Position numbers and translations under genes: made by a program. Positions 28,222 to 36,320 of a stretch of DNA of 53,293 nucleotides are shown in pieces. Below the pieces are notes generated by a model. The model was given only the letters and a program-made list of their open reading frames with translations. It did no database searches and was not told the DNA's origin. Position 1 is the first letter of the stretch, and every line of letters begins with the position of its first letter. The stretch lies in contig CALWJX010000010.1 in the NCBI GenBank assembly GCA_944381085.1, positions 1 through 53,293 on the forward strand, given 5' to 3'. This DNA comes from an uncultured Clostridia bacterium (GTDB taxonomy: Bacteria > Bacillota > Clostridia > Oscillospirales > CAG-272).

Positions 28222-29179
28222 ATTTATTGTTAAACAGACAAAAATCCTCTTCTGAAAGCGACAGATCGGGGTCTGACATGGAATCTTCAAGCTGTGCAAG
28301 TCCAGAAAATCCGATAATCGCGGAGGCAGGAAGTTTATTGGAAGTGATATATGCAAGGCTTACCGCCGCCGGGGTCGTGTTCAGCCTTTGAGCGACAGAA
28401 GCCACAGTTTGAATCAGCTCGGTTTTATCGGACAGACCGGCTTTTGTAATATAATCGGAATCAACTTTATAATCTTTTCCGACAGCTTTGGATAAACGCC
28501 CCTTTGCCTGAGAGCTGTATGCCATTACCGGTACGTTGATTTTCAGGTACTTTTCGTATTCTTCCCGGTTCATACAAACCAAAGTGTCGTCGTTCATGTC
28601 CCGCGGGGTCATTTTCAGAAGACTCCACTGTATCTGCGATACGGTGAACGGAGTTTTATTGTTTTTCAGAGCGTATTCATTTGCCTGTGCTATGCGGTCT
28701 GCCGTCCAGTTTGACGCGCCTATGGCTTTTGTTTTACCTTGCTTTACCAAAATGTCCAAAGTATCTATTATTTCGCCTACCGACATATTCGGGTCGTCAC
28801 GGTGCAGAAAATAAATATCCACACACTCAACTCCGAGCTTGCGCAGACTTGTGTCAATGTCGGAAAAAATACATTCACGGCTAAGCCTTGAGGAGTGCAT
28901 GTCTCCTATCGGCGGGTGAGCGCCCTTTGTTACAAGTATTATTTTGTCGCGGTTCCGGCGCGCGGAAATCCATTTGCCTATTATGTCCTCGTTGTCAAAG
29001 CTTTCAAAACCGCCGTACACCCTTGCCGTGTCAATCGTATTTCCGCCAAGTTCCATATATCGGTCAAGCGCCCTGAAGGCGTTTTCGATATTTCCCATAG
29101 GAGTCAGCGAACAGCCGCCGAAAACCAACTTGGACATTTTCAATACTTTTCCGGATGCCTGTATATCTGTGTATTTCAT
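28220..29179 (-). CDS. Aldo/keto reductase
   Basis: 319 residues, a (beta/alpha)8 NADPH-dependent oxidoreductase. The catalytic tetrad is complete: Asp50 and Tyr55 (IDTARVYG), Lys85 (VTKG), His126 (FLHRDDP). C-terminal AIIGFSGLAQLEDS holds the cofactor-binding end. Reduces aldehydes or ketones; substrate not determinable. AGGAG precedes ATG. It is the last gene of the minus-strand set ftcD-OTC-FAD protein-ECF-AKR and lies 32 bases after the ECF gene. Confidence 0.9.
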   Translation of the reverse strand: MKYTDIQASGKVLKMSKLVFGGCSLTPMGNIENAFRALDRYMELGGNTIDTARVYGGFESFDNEDIIGKWISARRNRDKIILVTKGAHPPIGDMHSSRLSRECIFSDIDTSLRKLGVECVDIYFLHRDDPNMSVGEIIDTLDILVKQGKTKAIGASNWTADRIAQANEYALKNNKTPFTVSQIQWSLLKMTPRDMNDDTLVCMNREEYEKYLKINVPVMAYSSQAKGRLSKAVGKDYKVDSDYITKAGLSDKTELIQTVASVAQRLNTTPAAVSLAYITSNKLPASAIIGFSGLAQLEDSMSDPDLSLSEEDFCLFNNK

Positions 29180-29211
29180 TGCTGAATATTCTCCTGTATT
29201 TTATATAATAG

Positions 29212-29769
29212 TTAATCCTTCAGAATGCGCGATCTTTTCAGTGCAAATACCGCGGGAGGTATAATTACTATCTGAAGAATAATTCCCGGAATTGCGTTTA
29301 TAAACGCGCCCGACATAAACAGCGCCCAGCTGTACGCCGTCTCTCCGAAGCTGTACAATATCACATTTGCCGCTCCGAGAACAGCTCTGCCGCCTATCAT
29401 TGCCAAAATCAAAGACAAATATATGTAGGGAAGCTTTTTGGGAAACAATTTATATAACAGTCCGGAAAGAAAACCGTACGCGGCAAGCTCAAACATCATA
29501 CCTACCGCTGTAGGATACAGCGGAGGCGCGGACAAAGTAAGTGAGCGCAGGAGCGGAACAATAAATCCGACCACGGCTCCCCAAGGACCGCCGCATATAA
29601 ATCCGCAGAGAATAACGGGGATGTGCATGGGGCAAAGCATATTGCCTACCTGAGGAATTCCTCCCGTCAGAAAGGGCAGGACATACCCAAGAGCTATGCA
29701 CACCGCCGAGGCGGTAAGTTTTATCAGTATACTGTTTTTATATGAACGCTTTGAATTTATTTCATCCAT
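29212..29769 (-). CDS. ECF transporter S component (substrate-binding membrane protein)
   Basis: 185 residues from ATG 29769, 4 bases after the upstream stop. Six hydrophobic segments and the pattern NMLCPMHIPVILCGFICGGPWG are those of ECF S components, which bind a vitamin or metal and dock onto a shared energy-coupling module (EcfAA'T, not in this window). Substrate not determined. The operon partner FtcD uses tetrahydrofolate, so folate or a precursor is a reasonable but unproven guess. Confidence 0.8.
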   Translation of the reverse strand: MDEINSKRSYKNSILIKLTASAVCIALGYVLPFLTGGIPQVGNMLCPMHIPVILCGFICGGPWGAVVGFIVPLLRSLTLSAPPLYPTAVGMMFELAAYGFLSGLLYKLFPKKLPYIYLSLILAMIGGRAVLGAANVILYSFGETAYSWALFMSGAFINAIPGIILQIVIIPPAVFALKRSRILKD

Positions 29770-29773
29770 AAAG

Positions 29774-31159
29774 TCATGCCTCAGTATCTTTTCCGCAGAT
29801 TTTATCGGCGACAAACAACCCCATGGCGCCGCTTTGCGAAAGACCTCTTGTAATACCGCTGCCGTCCCCGATGAGATAGACATTTTCCATTATTTCAAAG
29901 CTTCCGTTGTGTTCGGGGCGGATGCTGTAGTATTTGTTTTCACATCCGTAAAGCAAGGTATCGTCGTTTGCCGTCCCCGGAGCGACCTTGTCAAGCGCGT
30001 ATATGGTTTCAATGATGTTGGTAAGCGCGCGGTACGGCAGTACAATTGAAAGATCTCCCGGAAAAGCGCGCAAAGTAGGGATTACCGTATTGGCGCCGAG
30101 GCGGTGGTCGTTTGTTCTTCTTCCGCGTATAAGGTCTCCGAAGCGTTGTACGATAATATTTCCGTCTCCCGCAAAATTCATATTTCTGGCTATGTTTTGC
30201 GCGTACTCGGTGGGTTTATTGAAATTTCCCTTGAAATGTATGGAGGAAAGTATTGCAAAATTGCAGTTTTCGGTTTTCTTTTCGGGTTCCGCAAAGCTGT
30301 GGCCGTTTGCCGTTATTATTCCGTTGTTGTTTTCTGCCGAAACAAGCCCGCCCTGATTGAAGCAGAACATTCTGGTGCGGTCCTCAAAGGTCTTTGTGCG
30401 GTAAAGTATCTTGGGCTCGTATATTTTTTCTGAGAACTCCCTCCAGATGATGTCCTTCATCTCTACGCGCACTCCGATATCCACCGAATTCGCGTTCATG
30501 GTGACACCGAATTTTTCACACAGCGCGCTCACAAAAGAAGCTCCGCTTCTTCCCGTGGCGACGATCAGCTTTTCGGTAAAGATTTCCTGACTGTTTTTTC
30601 CCGTCTCGACCTTAAGGGCATATCCTCCTTCGGTTTTATCCACGGATACGCATTCGGTTCCCGAAAGCATATTGACCTTTGCGTTTCCCAGATATTCTAT
30701 AATTTTCTGCATGGTCTTGAAATTCTTGTCGGTTCCCAGATGTCTTACGTTCATGTCAAGCAATCGCAGATTGTTTTGCAGACATTTGAGTTTCAGCTCC
30801 TCGCTCGATCTGTAGAGCGGCGGGTAATCTTCGGAAAAGGACGCCAGCACATCGTCCACCCCGTTTATATATTTCATCGCTACGCGCTCGCCGAGTTCTT
30901 CTCCCATGCTGCCGCCGTAAGCGGTACCGAGATTAAACTTTCCGTCCGAAAACGCTCCGGCGCCGGCATATCCTCCGGTAATGCTGCAGATTTTACAGTG
31001 AACACATGCTTTGTTGTGACCCGCGGGGCAGTGTCTTTTTTCCAACTCATAGCCTCTCTCTATTATTGTTACTTCAATAGACGGGTCGTTTTTTTTCAGC
31101 CTGTAAGCCGCCATCAGACCGCCTATGCCGCCGCCTATTATAGCTACCTGAGTTCTCAT
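29774..31159 (-). CDS. FAD-dependent dehydrogenase (COG2509-like)
   Basis: 461 residues. Starts with the Rossmann dinucleotide motif VAIIGGGIGGLMAAYRL and ends with VYLIGDGSGITRGLSQSGA, the second FAD-contact motif. A cysteine cluster near residue 44-60 (C-PAGHNKA-C-VH-C-KI-C) is shared by this uncharacterised dehydrogenase family and might hold a metal or Fe-S group. Reaction unknown. AAGGAGAG precedes the ATG. In the middle of the ftcD operon, 47 bases after OTC. Confidence 0.85.
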   Translation of the reverse strand: MRTQVAIIGGGIGGLMAAYRLKKNDPSIEVTIIERGYELEKRHCPAGHNKACVHCKICSITGGYAGAGAFSDGKFNLGTAYGGSMGEELGERVAMKYINGVDDVLASFSEDYPPLYRSSEELKLKCLQNNLRLLDMNVRHLGTDKNFKTMQKIIEYLGNAKVNMLSGTECVSVDKTEGGYALKVETGKNSQEIFTEKLIVATGRSGASFVSALCEKFGVTMNANSVDIGVRVEMKDIIWREFSEKIYEPKILYRTKTFEDRTRMFCFNQGGLVSAENNNGIITANGHSFAEPEKKTENCNFAILSSIHFKGNFNKPTEYAQNIARNMNFAGDGNIIVQRFGDLIRGRRTNDHRLGANTVIPTLRAFPGDLSIVLPYRALTNIIETIYALDKVAPGTANDDTLLYGCENKYYSIRPEHNGSFEIMENVYLIGDGSGITRGLSQSGAMGLFVADKICGKDTEA

Positions 31160-31206
31160 TTAAGCTCTCCTTGATGATTTTTTGATTTTGAAAAAACGGT
31201 TGTAAG

Positions 31207-32196
31207 TTAAAGAATAGTCGCCGCGATTACCGCCTTAATGGTGTGCATTCGGTTTTCAGCCTCGTCAAAAACCACGGACGCGGGCGACTCAAACACTTCA
31301 TCCGTAACCTCCATCGCGTCGCGGTTGAATTTTTCGCATTTTTCTTTTCCCACCGCGGTAAGACGGTCGTGAAAGGCGGGCAGGCAGTGCATGAATATCG
31401 CGCCGGGCGCCGCGTGTTTCATTATTTCGGCGTTGACCTGATAAGGTGCCAGCTCTTCAATCCGCTTCTGCCAGACTTCGTCCGGCTCTCCCATTGATAC
31501 CCAGACGTCGGTGTATATTACGTCCGCATTTTTGCAGGCGATTTCGGGGTCTGTGATAAATTGCAGTTTTGAACCCGAATCCTCCGCGTATTTTCGGCAT
31601 TGTTCGATAAGCTTTTTGTCCGGAAAATAATTTTCCGGCGCGCAGGCGGTGAAGTTGAGTCCGAGCTTGGAACATCCTACCATGAGCGAATTGCCCATGT
31701 TGTATCTTGCGTCGCCCATGTATACCAGATTTATACCCTTGAGTTTTCCGAATTTTTCACGTATGGTAAGCATGTCCGCAAGAATCTGCGTCGGATGAAA
31801 TTCATCCGTAAGACCGTTCCATGTGGGAACGCCCGATTTTTGCGCCAGCTCTTCCACTATTGCCTGCCCGAAGCCCCTGTATTCAATTCCGTCATACATT
31901 CTTCCCAGAACCCTCGCGGTGTCCTCAATGCTTTCTTTTTTTCCGAGCTGGCTTGAGACCGGGTCAAGATATGTGGTGGATATGCCGAGGTCGTGAGCGG
32001 CAACCTCAAAACTGCACCTTGTGCGTGTGCTTGTCTTTTCAAAAATAAGCGCGATGTTCCTGCCCCGGAAATCATCGTGCGGAACTTTGTTTTTCTTGTC
32101 CTGCTTGTATTTTTCCGCAAGGTCAAGCAGATATATGATTTCTTCGGGAGTATAATCTATGAGCTTGAGAAAGCTCCTTCCTTTTAAATTTACCAT
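31207..32196 (-). CDS. Ornithine carbamoyltransferase, first copy (ArcB-like)
   Basis: 329 residues. Carbamoyl-phosphate motif STRTRCSFE, substrate motif HCLPAFHD and the HPTQILADMLTIREKFGK segment are present. It interconverts ornithine plus carbamoyl phosphate and citrulline. A second, shorter copy (302 residues, 39966-40874) is inside the arginine operon, so this one probably has another job; its length and pairing with FtcD rather than arg genes suggest catabolic use. There is no arcA or arcC nearby to prove it. GGAAGGA lies upstream of the ATG. Confidence 0.9.
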   Translation of the reverse strand: MVNLKGRSFLKLIDYTPEEIIYLLDLAEKYKQDKKNKVPHDDFRGRNIALIFEKTSTRTRCSFEVAAHDLGISTTYLDPVSSQLGKKESIEDTARVLGRMYDGIEYRGFGQAIVEELAQKSGVPTWNGLTDEFHPTQILADMLTIREKFGKLKGINLVYMGDARYNMGNSLMVGCSKLGLNFTACAPENYFPDKKLIEQCRKYAEDSGSKLQFITDPEIACKNADVIYTDVWVSMGEPDEVWQKRIEELAPYQVNAEIMKHAAPGAIFMHCLPAFHDRLTAVGKEKCEKFNRDAMEVTDEVFESPASVVFDEAENRMHTIKAVIAATIL

Positions 32197-32241
32197 TTCG
32201 TTTCGCGTCCTTCCGTATCTTTAATCATTTCGCGGATTTTT

Positions 32242-33135
32242 TCAGAGCAGATAATTTTCAATAATTCTCGTATCCGGGTCAAAATCCGCAAGACCCAGAT
32301 AAAACGCCGCCGCTTCCGCCATCGCCTTCATGGGCAGCAGACCGATAAGCTCCGCCTGTTTTACCCCGGTATTGTATTCGGAAGCCAGCCGTCTGACTTC
32401 TTCCGTAAGCACATGAAGCGGAGTAAGCGTGTAATTTACAAGATTCACCGTCACCTGAGCGCAGTTTCTTTCTTTGAGGTATATTCCCAGAGCCTTTACG
32501 CCCGGAAGGCCGCCGTTTGACTGCCGTATTTTTCCCGCTATTTTCTTGGCGGTTTCCACATCGTCGGTTTCAAGATCGAAATTATAGGCGATTAGGGGAA
32601 ATCTCGCGCCGGATACCGTAACGCCCGCCGATTGGTGGAATCCCTGCCCGAAATCCGGCTGCCACTCTTTAAGCGAAGTCTTTTGCGCGAGGTTTTCAAA
32701 GCCGCCACGGCGGATGTCGGCGAGATTTTTTCTGTAATCCTGCTTTGCGGAATCTTCATACAGAAAAACGGGGATTCCGACTTCTTCCCAGATTCGTTTT
32801 CCGACCCTCCGTGACAGCAGAACAGCCTGTTCCGTGTCGAAATCCCTCAGCGGGACAAAGGGCAATACGTCAAGCGCGCCTACTCTGGGATGCTTTCCGG
32901 AATGTTTTCTCAGGTCAATTTTTTCGGCGCAGACCTTCGCGAGACGTACCGCGGCTTCTTCAACCGCATCACTGTTTCCCATATATGTAAGTACCGAACG
33001 GTTATGGTCGGCGTCCGATGAAAAATTCATCATTTTTATTCCGTCAACCGAGCAGACCGCGTTTACACATGCCGAGATTACCGACATATCCCTGCCTTCG
33101 CTTATGTTCGGTATACATTCAATTATTTCTGACAT
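32242..33135 (-). CDS. ftcD: Glutamate formimidoyltransferase
   Basis: 297 residues, the transferase half alone without the cyclodeaminase domain. Starts MSEIIECIPNISEGRD; GKHPRVGALDVLPFVP is a typical family segment. Transfers the formimino group from formiminoglutamate to tetrahydrofolate, the last step of one histidine degradation route. No hutH, hutU or hutI genes are in the window. First gene of the minus-strand operon, driven by the promoter at 33226-33254. Confidence 0.9.
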   Translation of the reverse strand: MSEIIECIPNISEGRDMSVISACVNAVCSVDGIKMMNFSSDADHNRSVLTYMGNSDAVEEAAVRLAKVCAEKIDLRKHSGKHPRVGALDVLPFVPLRDFDTEQAVLLSRRVGKRIWEEVGIPVFLYEDSAKQDYRKNLADIRRGGFENLAQKTSLKEWQPDFGQGFHQSAGVTVSGARFPLIAYNFDLETDDVETAKKIAGKIRQSNGGLPGVKALGIYLKERNCAQVTVNLVNYTLTPLHVLTEEVRRLASEYNTGVKQAELIGLLPMKAMAEAAAFYLGLADFDPDTRIIENYLL

Positions 33136-33182
33136 AAAAATACCGTAATCCGATCTTCTGTTCAGACCGGAATGACCTCAAT

Positions 33183-33205
33183 AAAAAACTCCGGGCAAGT
33201 GCCCG
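33183..33205 (-). terminator. Possible attenuator hairpin in the ftcD leader
   Basis: On the minus strand CGGGC-ACTT-GCCCG (33205-33192) is followed by GAGTTTTTT. It lies about 15-35 bases after the predicted start of transcription and before ftcD, so read-through must be allowed; a short stem and location suggest a regulated early terminator. Confidence 0.45.
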
Positions 33206-33225
33206 TGCATGTATGTTCATTCAAT

Positions 33226-33254
33226 ATTATAATCAATAATTTTCTCTGTGTCAA
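33226..33254 (-). promoter_or_regulatory. Promoter for the ftcD operon
   Basis: On the minus strand TTGACA (33254-33249) and TATAAT (33231-33226) with a 17 bp spacer: full consensus. Confidence 0.88.
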
Positions 33255-33313
33255 GAGCTTTTTGTCAAGAAGTTGTACGGTCAAATATTTTAACCGATAT
33301 TTTTAATAAATTC

Positions 33314-33342
33314 TTGACATATTTTGCGAAAGTAGATATAAT
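33314..33342 (+). promoter_or_regulatory. Promoter for the hairpin array and cca
   Basis: TTGACA (33314-33319) and TATAAT (33337-33342), 17 bp spacer. Predicted start of transcription near 33349, about 8 bases before the first repeat of the array at 33357. Confidence 0.88.
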
Positions 33343-33356
33343 AGGTATACATGCAT

Positions 33357-33777
33357 ACAGCGTGAAGAAATCAATAAAATAACATTTTATGTGCTGTATG
33401 CGGCAGTTTTGCCGTGCAAAACTGTCCGGGTTTTATCGGGACATACAGCGCAAAGAAATCGATTAAGCATTGTTTTATGTGCTGTATTTGCATACAGCGT
33501 AAAGAAATCAAAAAATAATATTTAACTTGCTGTATGCGGCAGTTTTGCCGTGCAAAACTGTCCGGGTATTATCGGGACATACAGCGTAAAGAAATCGATT
33601 AAACATTGTTTTATGTGCTGTATTTGCATACAGCGTAAAGAAATCGATTAAACATTGTTTTATGTGCTGTATTTGCATACAGCGTAAAGAAATCAAAAAA
33701 TGATATTTGACTTGCTGTATGCGGCAGTTTTGCCGGGCAAAACTGTCCGGGTTTTATCGGGATAAATGTATACAGCG
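33357..33777 (+). repeat. Alternating hairpin repeat array upstream of cca
   Basis: Seven ACAGCG unit starts at 33357, 33445, 33494, 33581, 33630, 33679 and 33772 give spacings 88, 49, 87, 49, 49, 93. Each unit opens with hairpin A, from TACAGCG-TAAAGAAATC to TTTTATGTGCTGTA, whose ends pair (TACAGC with GCTGTA, then TAAA with TTTA). Short 49-base units join to the next by TTTGCAT; the units at 33581 and 33630 are identical. Long units add hairpin B (GGCAGTTTTGC with GCAAAACTG, then GTCC with GGAC). Inside B, CGGCA/TGCCG is a competing stem. A consensus promoter reads straight into it and the cca gene follows 100 bases later. Confidence 0.85.
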
Positions 33778-33879
33778 TAAAGAAAACCTTTAATAAAGCT
33801 GATTTTGCGGCATACAAAACAGGAATGAAAACAGGGATTCCGGCAGAAAGGAGCGATTATTCTGAAAAATGAAATAGCT

Positions 33880-35046
33880 TTGCCGAAAGGCGCTCTTAAA
33901 ATTATAAACATTCTGAAAAACGCGGGATTTTCGGCATATGCGGTCGGGGGCTGCGTGAGGGATTCCGTTATGGGGAAAACGCCATCCGACTGGGATATCA
34001 CTACCTCCGCTTGTCCCGAAATTATGACAGAACTGTTTTCCGCCAACGGTATTGCCGCGATTCCGACAGGGATAAAACACGGTACGGTCTCCGCGGTCGT
34101 GGGCGATTCGGTTTATGAGTGCACGACCTACAGAACCGAATCCGGATATTCGGATTCGAGACATCCCGACAGTGTAAGTTTTTCGCAAAAGCTTGAAGAC
34201 GATTTATGCCGCCGGGATTTTACCGTAAACGCAATGGCATATGCCCCGGGGACGGACATAGTTGACCTTTTCGGCGGTATGTCCGATATAGAAAGAAGAA
34301 TCATAAGAACCGTGGGAGACGCGCGCGAAAGATTCCGAGAGGACGCGCTTCGTATTTTGCGCGCGATAAGGTTTGCCTGCACGCTTGGTTTTGAAATCGA
34401 AAAGAATACCTTGTCGGCGGCGCGTGACTGCCGGGAAGGACTTTCGAAAATTTCCGCGGAGAGAAAGACGGAGGAACTCAGAAAAATTCTTTTGTCCGAA
34501 GATCCGGACTATGGAATTTTGCTTTTGTTTGAATCGGAGCTTGAAAATTTTATTCTTCCGGAACTGAAAAAACCCCGTGTATCCCTGAAAAATTCTCCGG
34601 ATATGTTTGAGGCGCGTCTTGCTTTGCTTGTTTCGGACTCTCCGAACGCAGAACTCAGGCGACTCAGGTTGTCCAACAAAGAACTGCGCAATGTCACCCT
34701 GCTTCTGGAAAAGCCCTCTTCTGAGCTTAGCGAAATAAACGCGAGGAATATTTTAAAAAAGTACGGAGATTTGGCGGGTATAGTCTGCCGCAATTACGGT
34801 TATTATGAGTTGGACAGGCTTGTATGTCTTGAAAAAGAAAAGAATCCGTGTGTATGCTTGGCTTCTCTTGAAATTGACGGAAATGACCTCAAAACACTGG
34901 GTGTTCCGCAAAAGGCTATAGGAGCGGTGCTTAATAGATTGCTTGACGAGGTCATCGCCGATCCGCGGCTTAACTCAAAGGAATGTCTGAGAGGAATTGC
35001 TATGAATATTTATGCAAATATATTGAATAATAATTCATCAATGTGA
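33880..35046 (+). CDS. cca: CCA tRNA nucleotidyltransferase
   Basis: 388 residues from TTG 33880. The nucleotidyltransferase head shows AYAVGGCVRDSVMGKTPSDWDI, with the active-site Asp pair in DWD, and RRDFTVNAMAY; the body includes EDALRILRAIRFACTLGF. It adds or repairs the 3' CCA of tRNAs. The start is unsure: AAAGGAG at 33847-33853 is ideally placed for a CTG (33862) or ATT (33859) in the same frame, which would add 6 or 7 residues, whereas TTG 33880 is too far from it. The leader carries the hairpin array. Confidence 0.92.
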   Translation: MPKGALKIINILKNAGFSAYAVGGCVRDSVMGKTPSDWDITTSACPEIMTELFSANGIAAIPTGIKHGTVSAVVGDSVYECTTYRTESGYSDSRHPDSVSFSQKLEDDLCRRDFTVNAMAYAPGTDIVDLFGGMSDIERRIIRTVGDARERFREDALRILRAIRFACTLGFEIEKNTLSAARDCREGLSKISAERKTEELRKILLSEDPDYGILLLFESELENFILPELKKPRVSLKNSPDMFEARLALLVSDSPNAELRRLRLSNKELRNVTLLLEKPSSELSEINARNILKKYGDLAGIVCRNYGYYELDRLVCLEKEKNPCVCLASLEIDGNDLKTLGVPQKAIGAVLNRLLDEVIADPRLNSKECLRGIAMNIYANILNNNSSM

Positions 35047-35119
35047 ATAAACATATGCACTATAGTAGATAAATCCAAAAAAATCTGCATAATCGGATTA
35101 TATTTATGCAAAAATCTGC

Positions 35120-35147
35120 TTGACAAATTTTGTATTGGTGATATAAT
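35120..35147 (+). promoter_or_regulatory. Promoter of the arginine operon
   Basis: TTGACA (35120-35125) and TATAAT (35142-35147), 16 bp spacer. The inverted repeat TGCATAA/TTATGCA (35086-35092, 35104-35110) and TCTGTATAAATTCAG near 35198-35212 resemble ArgR half sites but the spacing does not match a standard ARG box, so operator status is tentative. Confidence 0.7.
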
Positions 35148-35262
35148 ATTATAAAATGGAGTCTGATACCCAAAAACAGGATAAAATATTCAGAAAATTC
35201 TGTATAAATTCAGCAGCGGGCTGTAATTAAAATAACAATTGCACGAAAGGAATGACCGTGAG

Positions 35263-36207
35263 ATGACAAAGGTTTTCATAGACGGAAGGGAAGGCACCAC
35301 CGGGCTAAAAATATACGAGCGCTTGGGAGCGCGAAAGGACATTGAAATACTCGCGATTTCCGACGAACACAGAAAAGAACCTGCCGCGCGACAGGAATAC
35401 ATAAACAAAAGCGACATCACTTTCCTTTGTCTTCCCGACGAATCGGCAAAAGAATCGGTAGGTCTTTGTCAGAACGCCGGCACGGTCATAATAGACGCGA
35501 GCACCGCGCACAGGACGTGTCCCGGTTGGGCTTACGGATTTCCGGAGCTTTCACAGGTGCATAGAAACAAAATAAAAGACGGAAAAAGGATAGCGGTCCC
35601 GGGCTGTCACGCCTCCGGATTCATTTCACTTGCTTACCCGCTTGTAAGCGAAAATATTCTTCCCGCGGATTATCCGCTGGTGTGCTATTCGCTGACGGGA
35701 TACAGCGGAGGAGGAAAAAAAATGATTGCCGAGTACGAAAGCTCGGACCGAAGCGGGTTGCTTGACAGCCCCCGTCAATACGGAATTTCACAAAACCATA
35801 AGCATTTAAAGGAAATGCAGCATATATGCGGGCTTTCACGGGCGCCGATATTTTCGCCTATAGTCGCGGATTATCCGCAGGGAATGGAGGTAAGCCTGCC
35901 GCTGTACCGGGATATGCTCACGGGAGTTGACAGCGCGCGGCGGCTTTATGAATTTTTCCGGGAGTATTACAGAGACCAAAAAATGATAGAGGTTCTGCCC
36001 TATGCGGGAGAGGGAGTGCTTGACCGTTCCTTTATCGCGTCAAACATGTATTCGGGTGACAACAGAATGTATATTCTTATCGCCGGAAACGACGAAAGGA
36101 TTTTGCTTTGCTCTCTGTTTGACAACCTGGGGAAGGGCGCTTCGGGAGCCGCGGTGCAATGCATGAATATATCGCTCGGCATGGATGAGGCTTATTCGCT
36201 TGTCTGA
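35263..36207 (+). CDS. argC: N-acetyl-gamma-glutamyl-phosphate reductase (type 2)
   Basis: 314 residues from ATG 35263 (GAAAGG upstream). Short type 2 ArgC: TKVFIDGREGTTGLKIYERL at the start binds NADPH, the catalytic Cys is in PGCHASGF, and a conserved His is in HKHLKEM. It reduces N-acetylglutamyl phosphate to the semialdehyde. The gene opens the operon argC-argJ-argB-argD-argF-carA-carB, whose promoter lies at 35120-35147. Confidence 0.93.
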   Translation: MTKVFIDGREGTTGLKIYERLGARKDIEILAISDEHRKEPAARQEYINKSDITFLCLPDESAKESVGLCQNAGTVIIDASTAHRTCPGWAYGFPELSQVHRNKIKDGKRIAVPGCHASGFISLAYPLVSENILPADYPLVCYSLTGYSGGGKKMIAEYESSDRSGLLDSPRQYGISQNHKHLKEMQHICGLSRAPIFSPIVADYPQGMEVSLPLYRDMLTGVDSARRLYEFFREYYRDQKMIEVLPYAGEGVLDRSFIASNMYSGDNRMYILIAGNDERILLCSLFDNLGKGASGAAVQCMNISLGMDEAYSLV

Positions 36208-36262
36208 TAAATGTTCGGCGCCGATTAAAATTTCCTGTTAAATAATTTGAAATTCAATATAA

Positions 36263-36308
36263 CCCGTCATTCAATGTTTTAGGCGGAGACATCTTAATTT
36301 AATTATAT
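36263..36308 (-). repeat. Dispersed non-coding repeat, copy B (inverted)
   Basis: Read on the minus strand, ATATAATTAAATTAAGATGTC through CCGCCTAAA, then TTGAATGACGGG, matches copy A at 18207-18302. It occupies the argC-argJ spacer and overlaps the bases just before the argJ ribosome binding site. Split into blocks of under 20 bases the match is imperfect, about 80 percent. Confidence 0.45.
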
Positions 36309-36320
36309 GGGAGAAAAAAT

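Noticed and set aside
33357..33777. CRISPR array
   Set aside because: Repeats are palindromic and almost the whole unit is repeated; there are no unique spacers and no cas genes nearby.
33508..34046. Repetitive minus-strand proteins across the hairpin array
   Set aside because: The open frames arise from translating the repeats themselves, lack ribosome binding sites and overlap cca antisense.
35086..35212. Firm ARG box operator
   Set aside because: TGCATAA/TTATGCA and similar half sites are present but the spacing does not fit the known 18 bp box, so it was left as tentative.
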